In this document: in pieces, positions 8,329 to 16,472 of the stretch | How positions within the stretch are numbered: position 1 is the stretch's first letter | Layout of the letters: every line of letters starts with the position of its first letter | DNA from: Cytobacillus solani | GTDB taxonomy: Bacteria > Bacillota > Bacilli > Bacillales > Cytobacillaceae | Direction of reading: 5' to 3' | Assembly: GCF_001420595.1 (NCBI RefSeq) | Contig: NZ_LJIX01000006.1 | Location: 809,361 to 873,360, forward strand | DNA: 64,000 nucleotides | The notes under the pieces: generated by a model | Told to the model about the DNA's origin: nothing | The model's input: the letters and a program-made list of their open reading frames with translations, nothing else | The model's database searches: none | Position numbers and translations under genes: made by a program

Positions 8329-9078
8329 TTATTGTTTTAATAAATGATGCAGCAATCTGTCTCTGTTATCAAAAAATTGTTTCATAATGCTATAATGATT
8401 TGTTTCTTCAAGCGATGATTCTTTTGCCCCTTCCTCTGTAAGTTCGATAATTTTAGCATTTGGATAGGACATGATGATTGGAGAATGGGTAGCAATAATA
8501 AATTGTGAATTTTGATGGACTAATTCATCCATGTGGGCTAACATGGATAGCTGTCTTAGAGGGGATAAGGCAGCCTCTGGTTCATCTAATAGATAAATGC
8601 CGTTTCCGCGAAAACGATTCACAAATGTTGCCCAAAAGGACTCTCCATATGACTGCTCATGCAGTGATACTCCTCCGAATGAATCAATAATTTTTTGTCC
8701 TGGTGCTGGTTCCCTGTCTAATTCCTCTATGTTCGTTGCCACATTATAAAAGGTCTCTGCACGAAGGAAAAATCCATCCTGGGGCCTTTCGATTCCTTTG
8801 ATCAGCTTAATATGTTTTTCCAGCGGGGAGTGAGAATTAAAGGTAGTAAAGTTAAAATGAAAGGAACCTCCTTCTGGATTAAATCCAGCTGCAATCGCAA
8901 TCGCTTCTAATAAGGTCGATTTGCCCATCCCATTTTCGCCGACGAAATAGGTTACATTTGGATGAAAGGATAGTTCATCTAATGTCTTTATGCTTGGCAA
9001 ATGAAAGGGATAGTTGTTAAAAGAAGCGATGCTGTCACGTTTTAGTTTTAAGCCTCTTATATAATGATTTTCCTCCAC
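8329..9078 (-). CDS. Predicted AAA ATPase of the COG3910 type
   Basis: A 249-residue ABC/SMC-like ATPase without membrane segments. Walker A GENGMGKST at about 48-56, signature-like SYGES, Walker B IYLLDEPEAALSP and switch histidine ATHSP. The GTG start is preceded by GAGGTGA. Related proteins are single-domain overcoming-lysogenization-type or RecF-like ATPases annotated as predicted ATPases; some work with nucleases, but no nuclease gene is adjacent here. It is transcribed alone, convergent with the AraC/small-protein unit. Cellular role unknown. Confidence 0.88.
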   Translation of the reverse strand: MEENHYIRGLKLKRDSIASFNNYPFHLPSIKTLDELSFHPNVTYFVGENGMGKSTLLEAIAIAAGFNPEGGSFHFNFTTFNSHSPLEKHIKLIKGIERPQDGFFLRAETFYNVATNIEELDREPAPGQKIIDSFGGVSLHEQSYGESFWATFVNRFRGNGIYLLDEPEAALSPLRQLSMLAHMDELVHQNSQFIIATHSPIIMSYPNAKIIELTEEGAKESSLEETNHYSIMKQFFDNRDRLLHHLLKQ

Positions 9079-9217
9079 AAAACATCACCTCTGTATTTAT
9101 TTTGAAGTATTTTACAAATGACTTTCTTAATAACAAATAATAACATAGAATGATTATTAATAGATTAATTTTACCGATAGATTTAAATTAATTGGGTATA
9201 TTCAGGAGGTACAGCAT

Positions 9218-10273
9218 ATGGAAATAGATAAGTTGAAAAAAGCGATCAAGGAGCTGCCAGAAGAGGAAGCGAAATCACTGCTCTTTCACGTCCTTCTAAG
9301 AATGAATCTTTTGAGAGAAACAGAGTATTCGGAGAAAGAGTTTGTAAGTGATATTGAAAATATATATGATATGGTTTTCGATAGATCAAGAGAAAGGGCG
9401 GAAATGAGTCAAGAGGGGAATTTTCAAATGATCCATATTCTTTTCGGTGATTCCCCGGCAGGGTCTTTAAAATATGCTTTAAAGGAAATGGGTGTATCTA
9501 AAGAAGAAAAGGTCATTTCCTTTTGGGACATGTTCTCGGTTGGTCCAATCTGGAGGTTACATGAAAAGGCAGGACAGGAAGCAAGATTTGGCTTTATGCA
9601 AAAGGTTATGAATGATGAAAATGACGATTTTCGAGATTATCAAAAGAAATTCTATGAGACGATTAATCAAATAATTTCTATTCCAGAGGATGTGCCGATA
9701 ACCATATGGGTGGCTGAAAATTCCCATGAACAAACGGGACTCCGATATGTTCTTCACTTATTAAAGAATAAAATAAATGACATTAAAGTGATTAATTCAA
9801 CCAAGATGGCTGCGGAAAAATTTAATCGGCCTGATATCGAATACATAGCTATAAAGACAGGAGAAATCATCCCAGAAAAATTACAAGTTATTTACGAAGA
9901 AAGTAAATCAAGTGCATCTATGTCAAAAGATGAAAGAAAGGCACTTGAAGATGAGTGGATAGATCTTGCGGAAACTGAGGAAACCTTGCGAGTTTGGCAA
10001 AATGAAAAGATAAAGAGTGTCAGTGAGGACTACTATGACCAGTATATGATCAATATGGCAAAAAAACTTCAGATAGAGCGAGAACGCGTAAAAGAACATG
10101 AAGAGTTTATGAAATCTGCAAGATTAATAGGAGAAGTGATCGGGCATTTAGACCAATATATGGGGGATGAATTTTTCGAATATCGTCTAAGAAAGCTAAT
10201 AGAAAAAGGCGTTTTTGAGATGGAAGGGAATTTGAAAGCGATGCGGTATTATAGTGTACGGTTCCCACTGTGA
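9218..10273 (+). CDS. DUF1835 / DUF3658 domain protein
   Basis: A 351-residue soluble protein with a good site CAGGAGGT before the ATG. An N-terminal helical stretch is followed by the DUF1835 pattern (MIHILFGDSPAGSLKYAL, then FSVGPI) at about 70-190 and DUF3658-like sequence at about 225-340. These families are common single genes in Bacillus and have no established function. It starts a run of small DUF genes on the same strand (DUF5071, DUF3916, caspase-like, DUF2691). Confidence 0.85.
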   Translation: MEIDKLKKAIKELPEEEAKSLLFHVLLRMNLLRETEYSEKEFVSDIENIYDMVFDRSRERAEMSQEGNFQMIHILFGDSPAGSLKYALKEMGVSKEEKVISFWDMFSVGPIWRLHEKAGQEARFGFMQKVMNDENDDFRDYQKKFYETINQIISIPEDVPITIWVAENSHEQTGLRYVLHLLKNKINDIKVINSTKMAAEKFNRPDIEYIAIKTGEIIPEKLQVIYEESKSSASMSKDERKALEDEWIDLAETEETLRVWQNEKIKSVSEDYYDQYMINMAKKLQIERERVKEHEEFMKSARLIGEVIGHLDQYMGDEFFEYRLRKLIEKGVFEMEGNLKAMRYYSVRFPL

Positions 10274-10279
10274 GGGGGA

Positions 10280-10393
10280 ATAGAAATAGAACTTTTAGAA
10301 TTGTCTTACAAGAAATATTCAGATACAGTACAGTCATCAGATTATGTGGAGTGGGCTAGGCATCATTGCATGAAAATATGGGGGGCAAAATGA
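10280..10393 (+). other. Start-less small reading frame between DUF1835 and DUF5071 genes
   Basis: An open frame of 37 codons reads as protein (ELLELSYKKYSDTVQSS ... YVEWARHH), has GAGGGGG just before it, and its TGA overlaps the ATG of the DUF5071 gene. The codon at the expected start position is ATA, not ATG; the first usual start is TTG 10301. Either a start-loss pseudogene or a small gene with an atypical start. Confidence 0.35.
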
Positions 10394-10779
10394 ATCATTA
10401 CGCTGATTTCCTGCCAAAGAATAAGCGTGATTTTGATAGCGTGTACAACTTAAAGAAAATGGATCGAACAGAACTCTTGCCTTTGCTGCCAGGTCTAATG
10501 GAATGGATTCAGGATATGAATGGGCCGATTGCCAATGAGGTCGCAGAGCTGCTATTAACATTCCCGAATGATATAGTTCCGCTTATTAAAGAGGTTTTAG
10601 CCACACATGATGATGTGTGGAAGTATTGGTGTCTAGAAATTTTAATCAAAGGATTGCCTGAAGTTGTAAGGCTGGATTTAAAGAGTGAATTAATTAGACT
10701 TGTTGAAAGACCAACAGCTGGGGAAAAATTAGAAGAGCTTGATGAAACAGCGATGGAGATTTTACGGACGATTGAATGA
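10390..10779 (+). CDS. DUF5071 domain protein
   Basis: 129 residues from ATG 10390, 4 nt after a G6 tract. The sequence opens with YADFLPKNKRDFDSV and is predominantly helical, resembling the DUF5071 family (HEAT-like small protein). A tryptophan/leucine-rich centre (LMEWIQDMNGPIA, DDVWKYWCLEILI) fits that family. Function not established. It is probably translated together with the short frame that overlaps its start. Confidence 0.75.
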   Translation: MNHYADFLPKNKRDFDSVYNLKKMDRTELLPLLPGLMEWIQDMNGPIANEVAELLLTFPNDIVPLIKEVLATHDDVWKYWCLEILIKGLPEVVRLDLKSELIRLVERPTAGEKLEELDETAMEILRTIE

Positions 10780-10798
10780 GTAAGGAGAGGTGAGGTTC

Positions 10799-10927
10799 AT
10801 GCTTCTCAACGGTATAACAGGCTTTTATTACTACAAGGAGGATGAACCTCCTAATATAGTTAGTAAAAGAAAAATATCACTTATATTGAGATTTATTAGA
10901 AACATAGGGAGAACGGAATATGTCTGA
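10799..10927 (+). CDS. Small protein or truncated N-terminus, 42 residues
   Basis: ATG 10799 follows GGAGAGGTGAGG. The product starts MLLNGITGFYYYKEDEPP and then becomes lysine/arginine rich. Its stop overlaps the start of the DUF3916 gene (ATG 10920), implying coupled translation. The N-terminal phrase looks like the beginning of a larger protein, so this could be the relic of a truncated gene; I cannot name the parent. Confidence 0.45.
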   Translation: MLLNGITGFYYYKEDEPPNIVSKRKISLILRFIRNIGRTEYV

Positions 10928-11429
10928 CAAAAAAATCCGAGGACTGAAACGTAAAACGAAAAGTATGGTAAACAGAATGGAACAGGAAACGATGAATTTC
11001 CCTTCTGAATTTTATAATGGATACTGGCATCTTCATTTACCAGTTGCACAAGATTCTATCACTTCAAATAAATCCCCTAAAGCGATAAAACGCCTATGTA
11101 TACAGACATTGCTAGATAGAGCAGAGCATTTAAAGAGAATAAAACCTCAATCTAACCAGAGTTTTAGGATGGTTGTGGCAATTGATTTACCTGATTTATG
11201 GAATAGCCAAATCATCGTTTTTTCTGGAGACAGCCATTTTAAAGGTTTTTTTGAAAGAAATGAGGATTACCAAAAGTGGATCCCTTTATCCATTGAAAGG
11301 AACATTGCAAGTGAATGGGATCTATCAATTCCTCATGGTATGAGCTGTTTAGGAATAAGAGAAGAAATAACGGATGAAGATGGGGAACTGTTTGAAAATG
11401 AAATTTGGTTTGTGGGGGAATTAGATTAG
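10920..11429 (+). CDS. DUF3916 domain protein
   Basis: 169 residues, soluble. N-terminal basic segment KKIRGLKRKTKSM, then a conserved-looking core FPSEFYNGYWHLHLP and SFRMVVAIDLPDLWNSQIIVF that matches the DUF3916 family as I know it. GGGAG lies upstream of the ATG. No catalytic motif is visible. Family function unknown; typically scattered singly in Bacillus. Confidence 0.75.
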   Translation: MSDKKIRGLKRKTKSMVNRMEQETMNFPSEFYNGYWHLHLPVAQDSITSNKSPKAIKRLCIQTLLDRAEHLKRIKPQSNQSFRMVVAIDLPDLWNSQIIVFSGDSHFKGFFERNEDYQKWIPLSIERNIASEWDLSIPHGMSCLGIREEITDEDGELFENEIWFVGELD

Positions 11430-11484
11430 GTGAAAAGTTATGTTCATAGGTAAAAAAACTTTTTGAAGCAAGGAGTGAGATAAA

Positions 11485-12054
11485 GTGAGTAGACCAGAGT
11501 TATATATTACATTAGTTGTTGGACCTAATTGTGATATGGAGGTATTTGCTATGCGTTCAACACTTGAATATTTTGGAGCAAAGGTTACAGTACATTGGAT
11601 TGGGAGACCTAATGATTTAATTGATGTCTTATCTGGTGAAGAGCTGGATAAAAGGTGTGATTATTTAATCTTGGCATTTCATGGAGATGAGGGAAGATTG
11701 TGTATGCCAGAATTGGGAGAAGAAGTCTATGAGCCTGATGAACCAAGAGGAGAGTTTTTTGACTTTCATGATGTAAAGCGATATACAAATTTAAAAAATA
11801 TAAAAATCATTGCAAATGGATGTACGTTAGGAGAAGAAAAATTAGCAAATGCATTCCTTGAATGTGGCTGTCATTCTTACATAGCACCAGACGATTATAT
11901 TGATGGGAATTCATCGTTAATGTTTGTGATTAGATTTATGTACGAGATCATTAACAATAAAAAAAATCAGCAAGATGCGTTTGAAATTGCAAAATCTATT
12001 GATGAAGAATGTTTAATGTATCAACTATTTTTATCTCAAAATACAATTGTCTAA
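11485..12054 (+). CDS. Caspase/CHAT-like protein with His-Cys dyad
   Basis: 189 residues from GTG 11485 after AAGGAG. A hydrophobic strand ending in LILAFHGDEG (H66) is followed about 45 residues later by a hydrophobic strand ending IKIIANGCTLG (C113). This His-Gly then hydrophobic-Cys arrangement is the clan CD (caspase-hemoglobinase, including CHAT) catalytic layout. The rest (SYIAPDDYIDGNSSLMFVIRFM) continues an alpha/beta fold. Homologues have, I believe, sometimes been labelled delta-aminolevulinate dehydratase, for which nothing here speaks. Whether it is a protease is inference; a regulatory partner such as a TPR protein is not adjacent. Confidence 0.65.
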   Translation: MSRPELYITLVVGPNCDMEVFAMRSTLEYFGAKVTVHWIGRPNDLIDVLSGEELDKRCDYLILAFHGDEGRLCMPELGEEVYEPDEPRGEFFDFHDVKRYTNLKNIKIIANGCTLGEEKLANAFLECGCHSYIAPDDYIDGNSSLMFVIRFMYEIINNKKNQQDAFEIAKSIDEECLMYQLFLSQNTIV

Positions 12055-12213
12055 ACTTCTTTGTTTACAATTTTTAAAGTTTTATTATAGGACAATTAGT
12101 TTTAAGGATTAATTTTTATCGAGGTATAAACGGATGATGGTCCAGTTATAAATGTTAGCTTATTGATAATAAAGGAGCAGCAGGGAGAAATATCACCCTG
12201 CCCAGTTTAAGGA

Positions 12214-12474
12214 TTAAAACTCTCCTTCATTAAAATAATCACATAGTAGACTTTCTAAGCGTTCCAGTTGCATGATTTGCGAATGAGGATATCCATTTCT
12301 ATTTGTTTTCTGAGTACACATCCAGCATGAACAATGTACTTTTCCTTTTGCAAAATATCCTGTGAAGCGGGATTGCCATTCTAATTGTTTGGCAATCTTT
12401 ATTTTGCGTTGAATGACTCTGTTTCGATGATGTCGATAATATGAACGACTACGATTTTTTTGATGCGGTTTCAC
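12214..12474 (-). CDS. Conserved small basic protein with CSCWMC motif
   Basis: 86 residues, very basic N-terminus (KNRSRSYYRHHRNRVIQRK) followed by GKVHCSCWMCTQK, a cysteine cluster that could bind metal. GTG start preceded by AAGGAG. Similar small proteins recur in Bacillus genomes as hypothetical proteins. The charge and Cys/His content suggest nucleic-acid or ribosome association (inference only). It stands alone between two plus-strand genes. Confidence 0.65.
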   Translation of the reverse strand: MKPHQKNRSRSYYRHHRNRVIQRKIKIAKQLEWQSRFTGYFAKGKVHCSCWMCTQKTNRNGYPHSQIMQLERLESLLCDYFNEGEF

Positions 12475-12708
12475 TTGCCATCACACTCCTTGGGAATGGC
12501 TTAGCCCATAAGAGTCCCCCAAGAGAAAATTAGACAATTACAGGCAAAGCCTGATGGCAAGAAATAGAACAAGAAGTTTCAAGTGCAGCACCTCATGTAA
12601 GTGATTTTCCTTTATTATATAGCAGTATTCTTTGGAAATCTTGAGGGAAGATCAGAAATGGGGGTTTCTTTATGATTCCAGTTGAGTTTGATGAAAGAAG
12701 TGATAATT

Positions 12709-13176
12709 ATGAAGAGAGGAATCAGTTTTGAGATACCAAATAAATATGGAAATTTCCTTGGGAAGATATTAAAACCTATTGAGATGTCCAAATTAAATTG
12801 GCATGTTGAGAATGTAGAGTCCTATTTGGTTGTGAAAGACCAATTAGCAGACGAACTTTTTCCACAACAATTAAACGGAATGGCTGGAATGGGTCTTAGA
12901 GATTATTTGGAGAATAATACATATTATTTAATATTTGCTGATTTAAAGGCATTTCCAAGTGGAGAAAGTTTAAGAAATGTTGAGACATATGAGGAGTTTG
13001 TAAACAGTAAATGCCAATTGGTGCTTTTAATTGTCGATAGTGCCTATGTAACAATTTATTGTAAAGAAAAAGAAGATATTGAATCGTTGTATCAAAATGC
13101 AAAGTCACTTGGTTTTGAGAATATTCAATACATCACTGATGATCATGACACAAGAACAAGATTATCTGTTTGGTAA
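12709..13176 (+). CDS. DUF2691 family protein
   Basis: 155 residues from ATG 12709 (MKRGISFEIPN), the usual N-terminus of DUF2691 proteins; in-frame codons upstream lack a ribosome site. Soluble alpha/beta protein of unknown function. AAGAAGTGA upstream is a weak SD. Its end overlaps the open frame of the following lipoprotein but not that gene's chosen start. Confidence 0.8.
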   Translation: MKRGISFEIPNKYGNFLGKILKPIEMSKLNWHVENVESYLVVKDQLADELFPQQLNGMAGMGLRDYLENNTYYLIFADLKAFPSGESLRNVETYEEFVNSKCQLVLLIVDSAYVTIYCKEKEDIESLYQNAKSLGFENIQYITDDHDTRTRLSVW

Positions 13177-13229
13177 AGAAGGGCTACGAAATATCTAATA
13201 GTGAACAAAAAAGAAAGTGGTGTAGCAAC

Positions 13230-13667
13230 ATGAAAGCTATATTTTCAATATTATCAATTATATGTGCTGCAATTATTATGGCAGCTTGTCAAACACAGCA
13301 AGCTGAAACAATGGTTCTTTTAGATGAAAAAATTTCAGAGGTTAAAATTTCAGAATCAGAGGGATTCGGAGGGATGAATGAAGATATTATTTTGTCCTTC
13401 AAAGATAAGAAATCCTTAGATATTTTTGAAAAGGCCATAACAACTGCTAGTAAGCAGCCAGGGAAGGCGGATATATCTGAACCTGAGTACGATGTAATGG
13501 TGGAATACGAATCAAACGAAGGGGAATTGCCAACACATGGCATTCATTTATGGCTAGGGAAAGAAAATGAAAAGAGTACGTTTATGTATATTACTGATGA
13601 CTCTGTTTATCTTACTTCTCCGCAAATGACAGAGAAGTTAAGAAAGCTGATACTTTCCGAAGAATGA
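13230..13667 (+). CDS. Putative lipoprotein, YhfM-like
   Basis: 145 residues from ATG 13230. N-terminal MKAIFSILSIICAAIIMAAC is a signal peptide with lipobox ending at the cysteine of MAAC, so the protein should be lipid-anchored outside the membrane. The phrase KISESEGFGGMNEDIILSFKD resembles B. subtilis YhfM, a lipoprotein of unknown function. A terminator follows 40 nt later. Confidence 0.72.
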   Translation: MKAIFSILSIICAAIIMAACQTQQAETMVLLDEKISEVKISESEGFGGMNEDIILSFKDKKSLDIFEKAITTASKQPGKADISEPEYDVMVEYESNEGELPTHGIHLWLGKENEKSTFMYITDDSVYLTSPQMTEKLRKLILSEE

Positions 13668-13708
13668 ACTCAATAGCTTTCCAGACAATAGGAGTATTAA
13701 AAAAGAAA

Positions 13709-13737
13709 GGGTTAACTGTGTTAACTCATTTTTTTAT
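13709..13737 (+). terminator. Intrinsic terminator after the lipoprotein gene
   Basis: GGGTTAAC and GTTAACTC pair across a 3-nt loop (one G-T), followed by ATTTTTTT. Confidence 0.8.
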
Positions 13738-13869
13738 TTTCACGCTATATATTTTGGTTTTAAATGTTTTGTGGGGAAATAATTTAAGTTAAAACACCAA
13801 TAACTGTATAAAATGATTCAATAATGAAAAAGGAATTAAGAAATTTTTGGACTGAGATTATGTTTTGGT

Positions 13870-13919
13870 TATTCAATTAAAGGGCACCATTCTTGCATAA
13901 GGATTGGCGCTCTGTTTTT
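13870..13919 (+). repeat. Dispersed element copy 1 (module A)
   Basis: Carries the left box ATTCAATTAAAGGGCACCAT and right box AAGGATTGGCGCTC. This family (module A) recurs between genes through the window; see findings. This copy lies between the YhfM-like gene and a decayed YtkA-like gene. Confidence 0.6.
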
Positions 13920-13951
13920 GGGATAAGAGCCATTTAACGAAGTAAATTATT

Positions 13952-14199
13952 TTGGAAATAATGAAATTCAAATCGGGTTGTAGCAAAGAAAGTGAACTGC
14001 CTGAACTAATTGAGGTAAAAGTTGAATTACCTTCAGAAATTATGATCAATAAAGAAGTAGAGTTGCAGGCAAATGTTACACAGGGAATCATTACATTAAA
14101 GAAACCTTTAATGAGACAGGGAAATACTTTGTAATTGCTCATGTGACAGCTAGGGACATGTATACTATGCCCAAAGCAGAATTTAATTTTGTAGAGTAA
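13952..14199 (+). pseudogene. Remnant of a YtkA/FixH-like lipoprotein gene
   Basis: The 5' frame reads SGCSKESELPELIEVKVELP ... LQANVTQG, matching the start of YtkA-like domains just after a lipobox cysteine. Then, in another frame, NHYIKETFNETGKYF and VIAHVTARDMYTMPKAEF, the end of the same domain. The middle of the domain is missing and the join is out of frame; a signal peptide is also lacking. It is therefore a deleted, frameshifted gene. YtkA-like proteins are often linked to copper or cytochrome functions, and a copper-resistance relic lies 1.3 kb away. Confidence 0.7.
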
Positions 14200-14218
14200 A
14201 GCTCATTCTTAAAATAAA

Positions 14219-14269
14219 AACAATAAATAAAACGGCAGTTCACAGTGAACTGCCGTTTTATTTATTGTT
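14219..14269. terminator. Bidirectional terminator, 25-bp perfect inverted repeat
   Basis: AACAATAAATAAAACGGCAG continues to TTCAC and is mirrored exactly around a single A. A-rich on one side and T-rich on the other, it can terminate both the YtkA relic and the bdbDC operon. Confidence 0.88.
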
Positions 14270-14321
14270 CTATTAGTAATCATTATTCAGTTTCTGTACC
14301 TAGTAGTTAATTTAGAAAAAA

Positions 14322-14750
14322 TTATTTACTCATACCTTCAGATGGCTTTTTTAATAAAAACATCAGAATTATTATAATAGAAAATGCCATTAGAGCTAAA
14401 AAGGGAATGGTTATAAACCCAAGCCAATTAATATACTGTGCACTACAAGGAACACCATTAGCACATGGCTTTATTTCAGCTAAACCAGGTACCTTTTGTA
14501 GTAGGTAATGATAAAAGGAAATACACCAGCCAATAAGTGCCATTGGTAATACAAACTTTTTCACTGAAAAGTCATTTTGGAATGTTCCAATTCCAAGTAT
14601 TAATACTAAGGGGTACATAAGGATTCGTTGGTACCAGCAGAATTCACATGGAATAAAACCTCTGATTTCACTAAAATAAAGACTTCCAAGTGTCGCAATA
14701 ATAGATGCTAGCCAAGACACATATAAATATATTTGATTTTTATTTATCAT
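14322..14750 (-). CDS. bdbC: Disulfide bond formation protein C (DsbB family)
   Basis: 142 residues, four TM helices. Two cysteine pairs on external loops: PCEFCWYQR (C35/C38) and PCANG..PCSAQY, the DsbB/BdbC layout. It re-oxidises the thiol oxidase BdbD and passes electrons to quinone (family knowledge). Its start overlaps the bdbD stop by 4 nt, so the pair is translationally coupled, and the large palindrome at 14.2 kb terminates the operon. In Bacillus the pair supports competence pseudopilus and secreted-protein folding. Here it neighbours metal-resistance genes. Confidence 0.95.
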   Translation of the reverse strand: MINKNQIYLYVSWLASIIATLGSLYFSEIRGFIPCEFCWYQRILMYPLVLILGIGTFQNDFSVKKFVLPMALIGWCISFYHYLLQKVPGLAEIKPCANGVPCSAQYINWLGFITIPFLALMAFSIIIILMFLLKKPSEGMSK

Positions 14751-15433
14751 TTGTCTTTACCTTTTAATGCTTGGTCTATCAATTCCTTAATCTTTTCGTA
14801 ATCAAACGGATCTTCAAGCATAGTACCATTTACCATAATACTCGGAGTTAACTGAACCTTAAATTCTTCTACTAGCTTTGCATCTTTATTTACTTCGTCA
14901 AGCACTGATTGATCCTGCATATCTTTCTGTAACTGTTCTAGGTTAATGCCAGGAATAGAACCAGCAATTTCATTAATTTTATCCATCGTAATCCAAATAG
15001 AATCGTGGTCAGCATTGGGCTGTGCTTTGAAAAGCTCCTTATTAAAAACCCAAAAACTTTCTGGACTTTGTTTATAGATCGCTTCTGCAGCTAAAGAACC
15101 TAACTTTGACTCTTCACCGTGAAATAGTACGTTAACATACGAAAATTTGACGTCACCTTTATCAACATAGTCTTTCATTAACTGTGGAAAATATTGCTCA
15201 CTCCATGCTTTACATGCTGGGCATTTAAAATCCCCAAATTCAACAACTGTAACAGGAGCATCCGGTTCTCCTAATGTTGGCTGTCCTTCAATGGAAGGTT
15301 GTTTATCATAGCTTATATCATTATTTGTTTCCGTATTTTTATTCTTTAACATAACAAATGCAGCCAAGGCTACAAAAATTAGCAGAGTGATGATCACTAC
15401 AAATTTAAATGAAGAATTACCTTTATTAGTCAT
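14747..15433 (-). CDS. bdbD: Membrane-anchored thiol-disulfide oxidoreductase BdbD (DsbA-like)
   Basis: 228 residues: N-terminal TM anchor (FVVIITLLIFVALAAFVML), then a DsbA-type thioredoxin fold with redox motif GDFKCPACKAW (CPAC) and the cis-proline region VQLTPSIMVNG. The start ATG is preceded by AAGGGAG. Acts outside the membrane, oxidising exported proteins, with BdbC as its reoxidation partner (next gene, overlapping). Confidence 0.94.
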   Translation of the reverse strand: MTNKGNSSFKFVVIITLLIFVALAAFVMLKNKNTETNNDISYDKQPSIEGQPTLGEPDAPVTVVEFGDFKCPACKAWSEQYFPQLMKDYVDKGDVKFSYVNVLFHGEESKLGSLAAEAIYKQSPESFWVFNKELFKAQPNADHDSIWITMDKINEIAGSIPGINLEQLQKDMQDQSVLDEVNKDAKLVEEFKVQLTPSIMVNGTMLEDPFDYEKIKELIDQALKGKDK

Positions 15434-15475
15434 TTTCTCTTCTCCCTTATTTTGTTCTATTTATACGACAATTTT

Positions 15476-15923
15476 TTATATTAAAATCGTGCCAAAAGCC
15501 AAGCTTTTAATTTTTAACCCGAATGGAACTGTCATTTCTGGCTGGAAGTTCCATTGATACATAAAAGTGAATAATTTAGATGCTCCAACGGTTTTTAGAG
15601 TAGTCACAATATCATGAGGAGGTGCAGCTTGCCCAAGTGCTGCTGTTACTGAAAAAATAGTAAGAATCATGATACTCTCTACTTTTGCCCATGGTTTAGG
15701 ATTAAAGTGAATGTCTTTTGTTAATTTCTTTCTAATAAACCAATCATTGATGACTGAATGCAAACATTAATAAAGGGATAATCAGCAAATGCTTAACCAA
15801 TAAAGCTTGTCCATATGATAGCATCCAAGAATCCGTATATTCTTTTTAATCCAGTGTGAGCAAAGGTACTACTAGTAAAAATACAGAAGAAAATAAATGT
15901 AAAGACAAATAATTTTCTTATCA
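15476..15923 (-). pseudogene. Decayed copper-resistance gene (CopC-CopD / YcnJ-like)
   Basis: Reading minus strand: ATG 15923 begins MIRKLFVFTFIFF, a signal peptide leading to FAHTGLK, the typical mature start of a CopC domain. The sequence then jumps directly to CopD membrane sequence in another frame (DSWMLSYGQALLVKHLLIIP), shifts frame again, and continues as IRKKLTKDIHFNPKPWAKVE ... GQAAPPHDIVTTL before stopping early. Most of the CopC domain and the end are missing. It is divergent from cadCA and shares its operator-promoter region, so it was once probably under the same metal-responsive control (inference). Confidence 0.75.
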
Positions 15924-15970
15924 TGCTTACCTTCAAATATTTTTCAGTTCTTATTTTAACAAAATAAAAA

Positions 15971-15998
15971 ATATATTCAAACGAATATTTGAATATAT
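15971..15998. promoter_or_regulatory. ArsR/CadC-type operator O1
   Basis: ATATATTCAAA and TTTGAATATAT form perfect 11-bp arms around CGAATA. It abuts the -35 box of the cad promoter and also lies upstream of the copCD relic, so a bound repressor could block both directions. Confidence 0.7.
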
Positions 15999-16000
15999 TT

Positions 16001-16029
16001 TTGACATTTTTAAGACTCTAACATAAACT
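16001..16029 (+). promoter_or_regulatory. Promoter of cadCA
   Basis: TTGACA (16001) and TAAACT (16024) are separated by 17 bp. The promoter lies between the two palindromes. Confidence 0.75.
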
Positions 16030-16044
16030 AATATTAATTATTAA

Positions 16045-16060
16045 TCAAACGGACGTTTGA
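16045..16060. promoter_or_regulatory. ArsR/CadC-type operator O2
   Basis: TCAAACG and CGTTTGA form perfect 7-bp arms around GA, just downstream of the expected transcription start and 14 nt before the cadC ATG. It shares the TTCAAA/TTTGAA logic with O1. Confidence 0.65.
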
Positions 16061-16073
16061 ATGAGGTGTTAAA

Positions 16074-16472
16074 ATGACTCAACAATATTTAAAGTCCAAC
16101 ACACATGACACGTGTGATACATTTTGCTTTGATGAAGAAAAAGTCAACAGAATTCAAAAGAGAGTAGATGAAGTAAATGGTGTAGAGCTATTGTTTAAAG
16201 CATTGTCTGATTCTACTCGAATTAAAATTGCTTATGCTCTAACAATAGAAAATGAGTTATGTGTTTGTGACGTTGCAAATATTATCGGATCTTCAACTGC
16301 AACAGCAAGCCATCATTTACGTTTATTACGTGATTTGGGTTTAGCCAAGCACCGTAAAGAAGGAAAGCTTGTCTTTTATTCACTAGCTGATGATCATGTT
16401 CATCAATTAGTATCGATCGCATTAATTCATTCTAAAGAGGGTGGAAGTAATGGGGAAAGCACTAGAAAATAA
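16074..16472 (+). CDS. cadC: ArsR-family metal-sensing repressor, CadC type
   Basis: 132 residues. N-terminal extension with [11 protein letters not shown] (two Cys) plus ELCVCDVA in the DNA-binding region give the four-cysteine alpha3N metal site that binds Cd/Pb in CadC. The C-terminal [18 protein letters not shown] carries the Asp/His ligands of the alpha5 zinc site. Winged helix with [19 protein letters not shown]. Metal binding releases the repressor from the operators seen upstream. It overlaps the cadA start by 23 nt. Confidence 0.92.
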   Translation: MTQQYLKSNTHDTCDTFCFDEEKVNRIQKRVDEVNGVELLFKALSDSTRIKIAYALTIENELCVCDVANIIGSSTATASHHLRLLRDLGLAKHRKEGKLVFYSLADDHVHQLVSIALIHSKEGGSNGESTRK

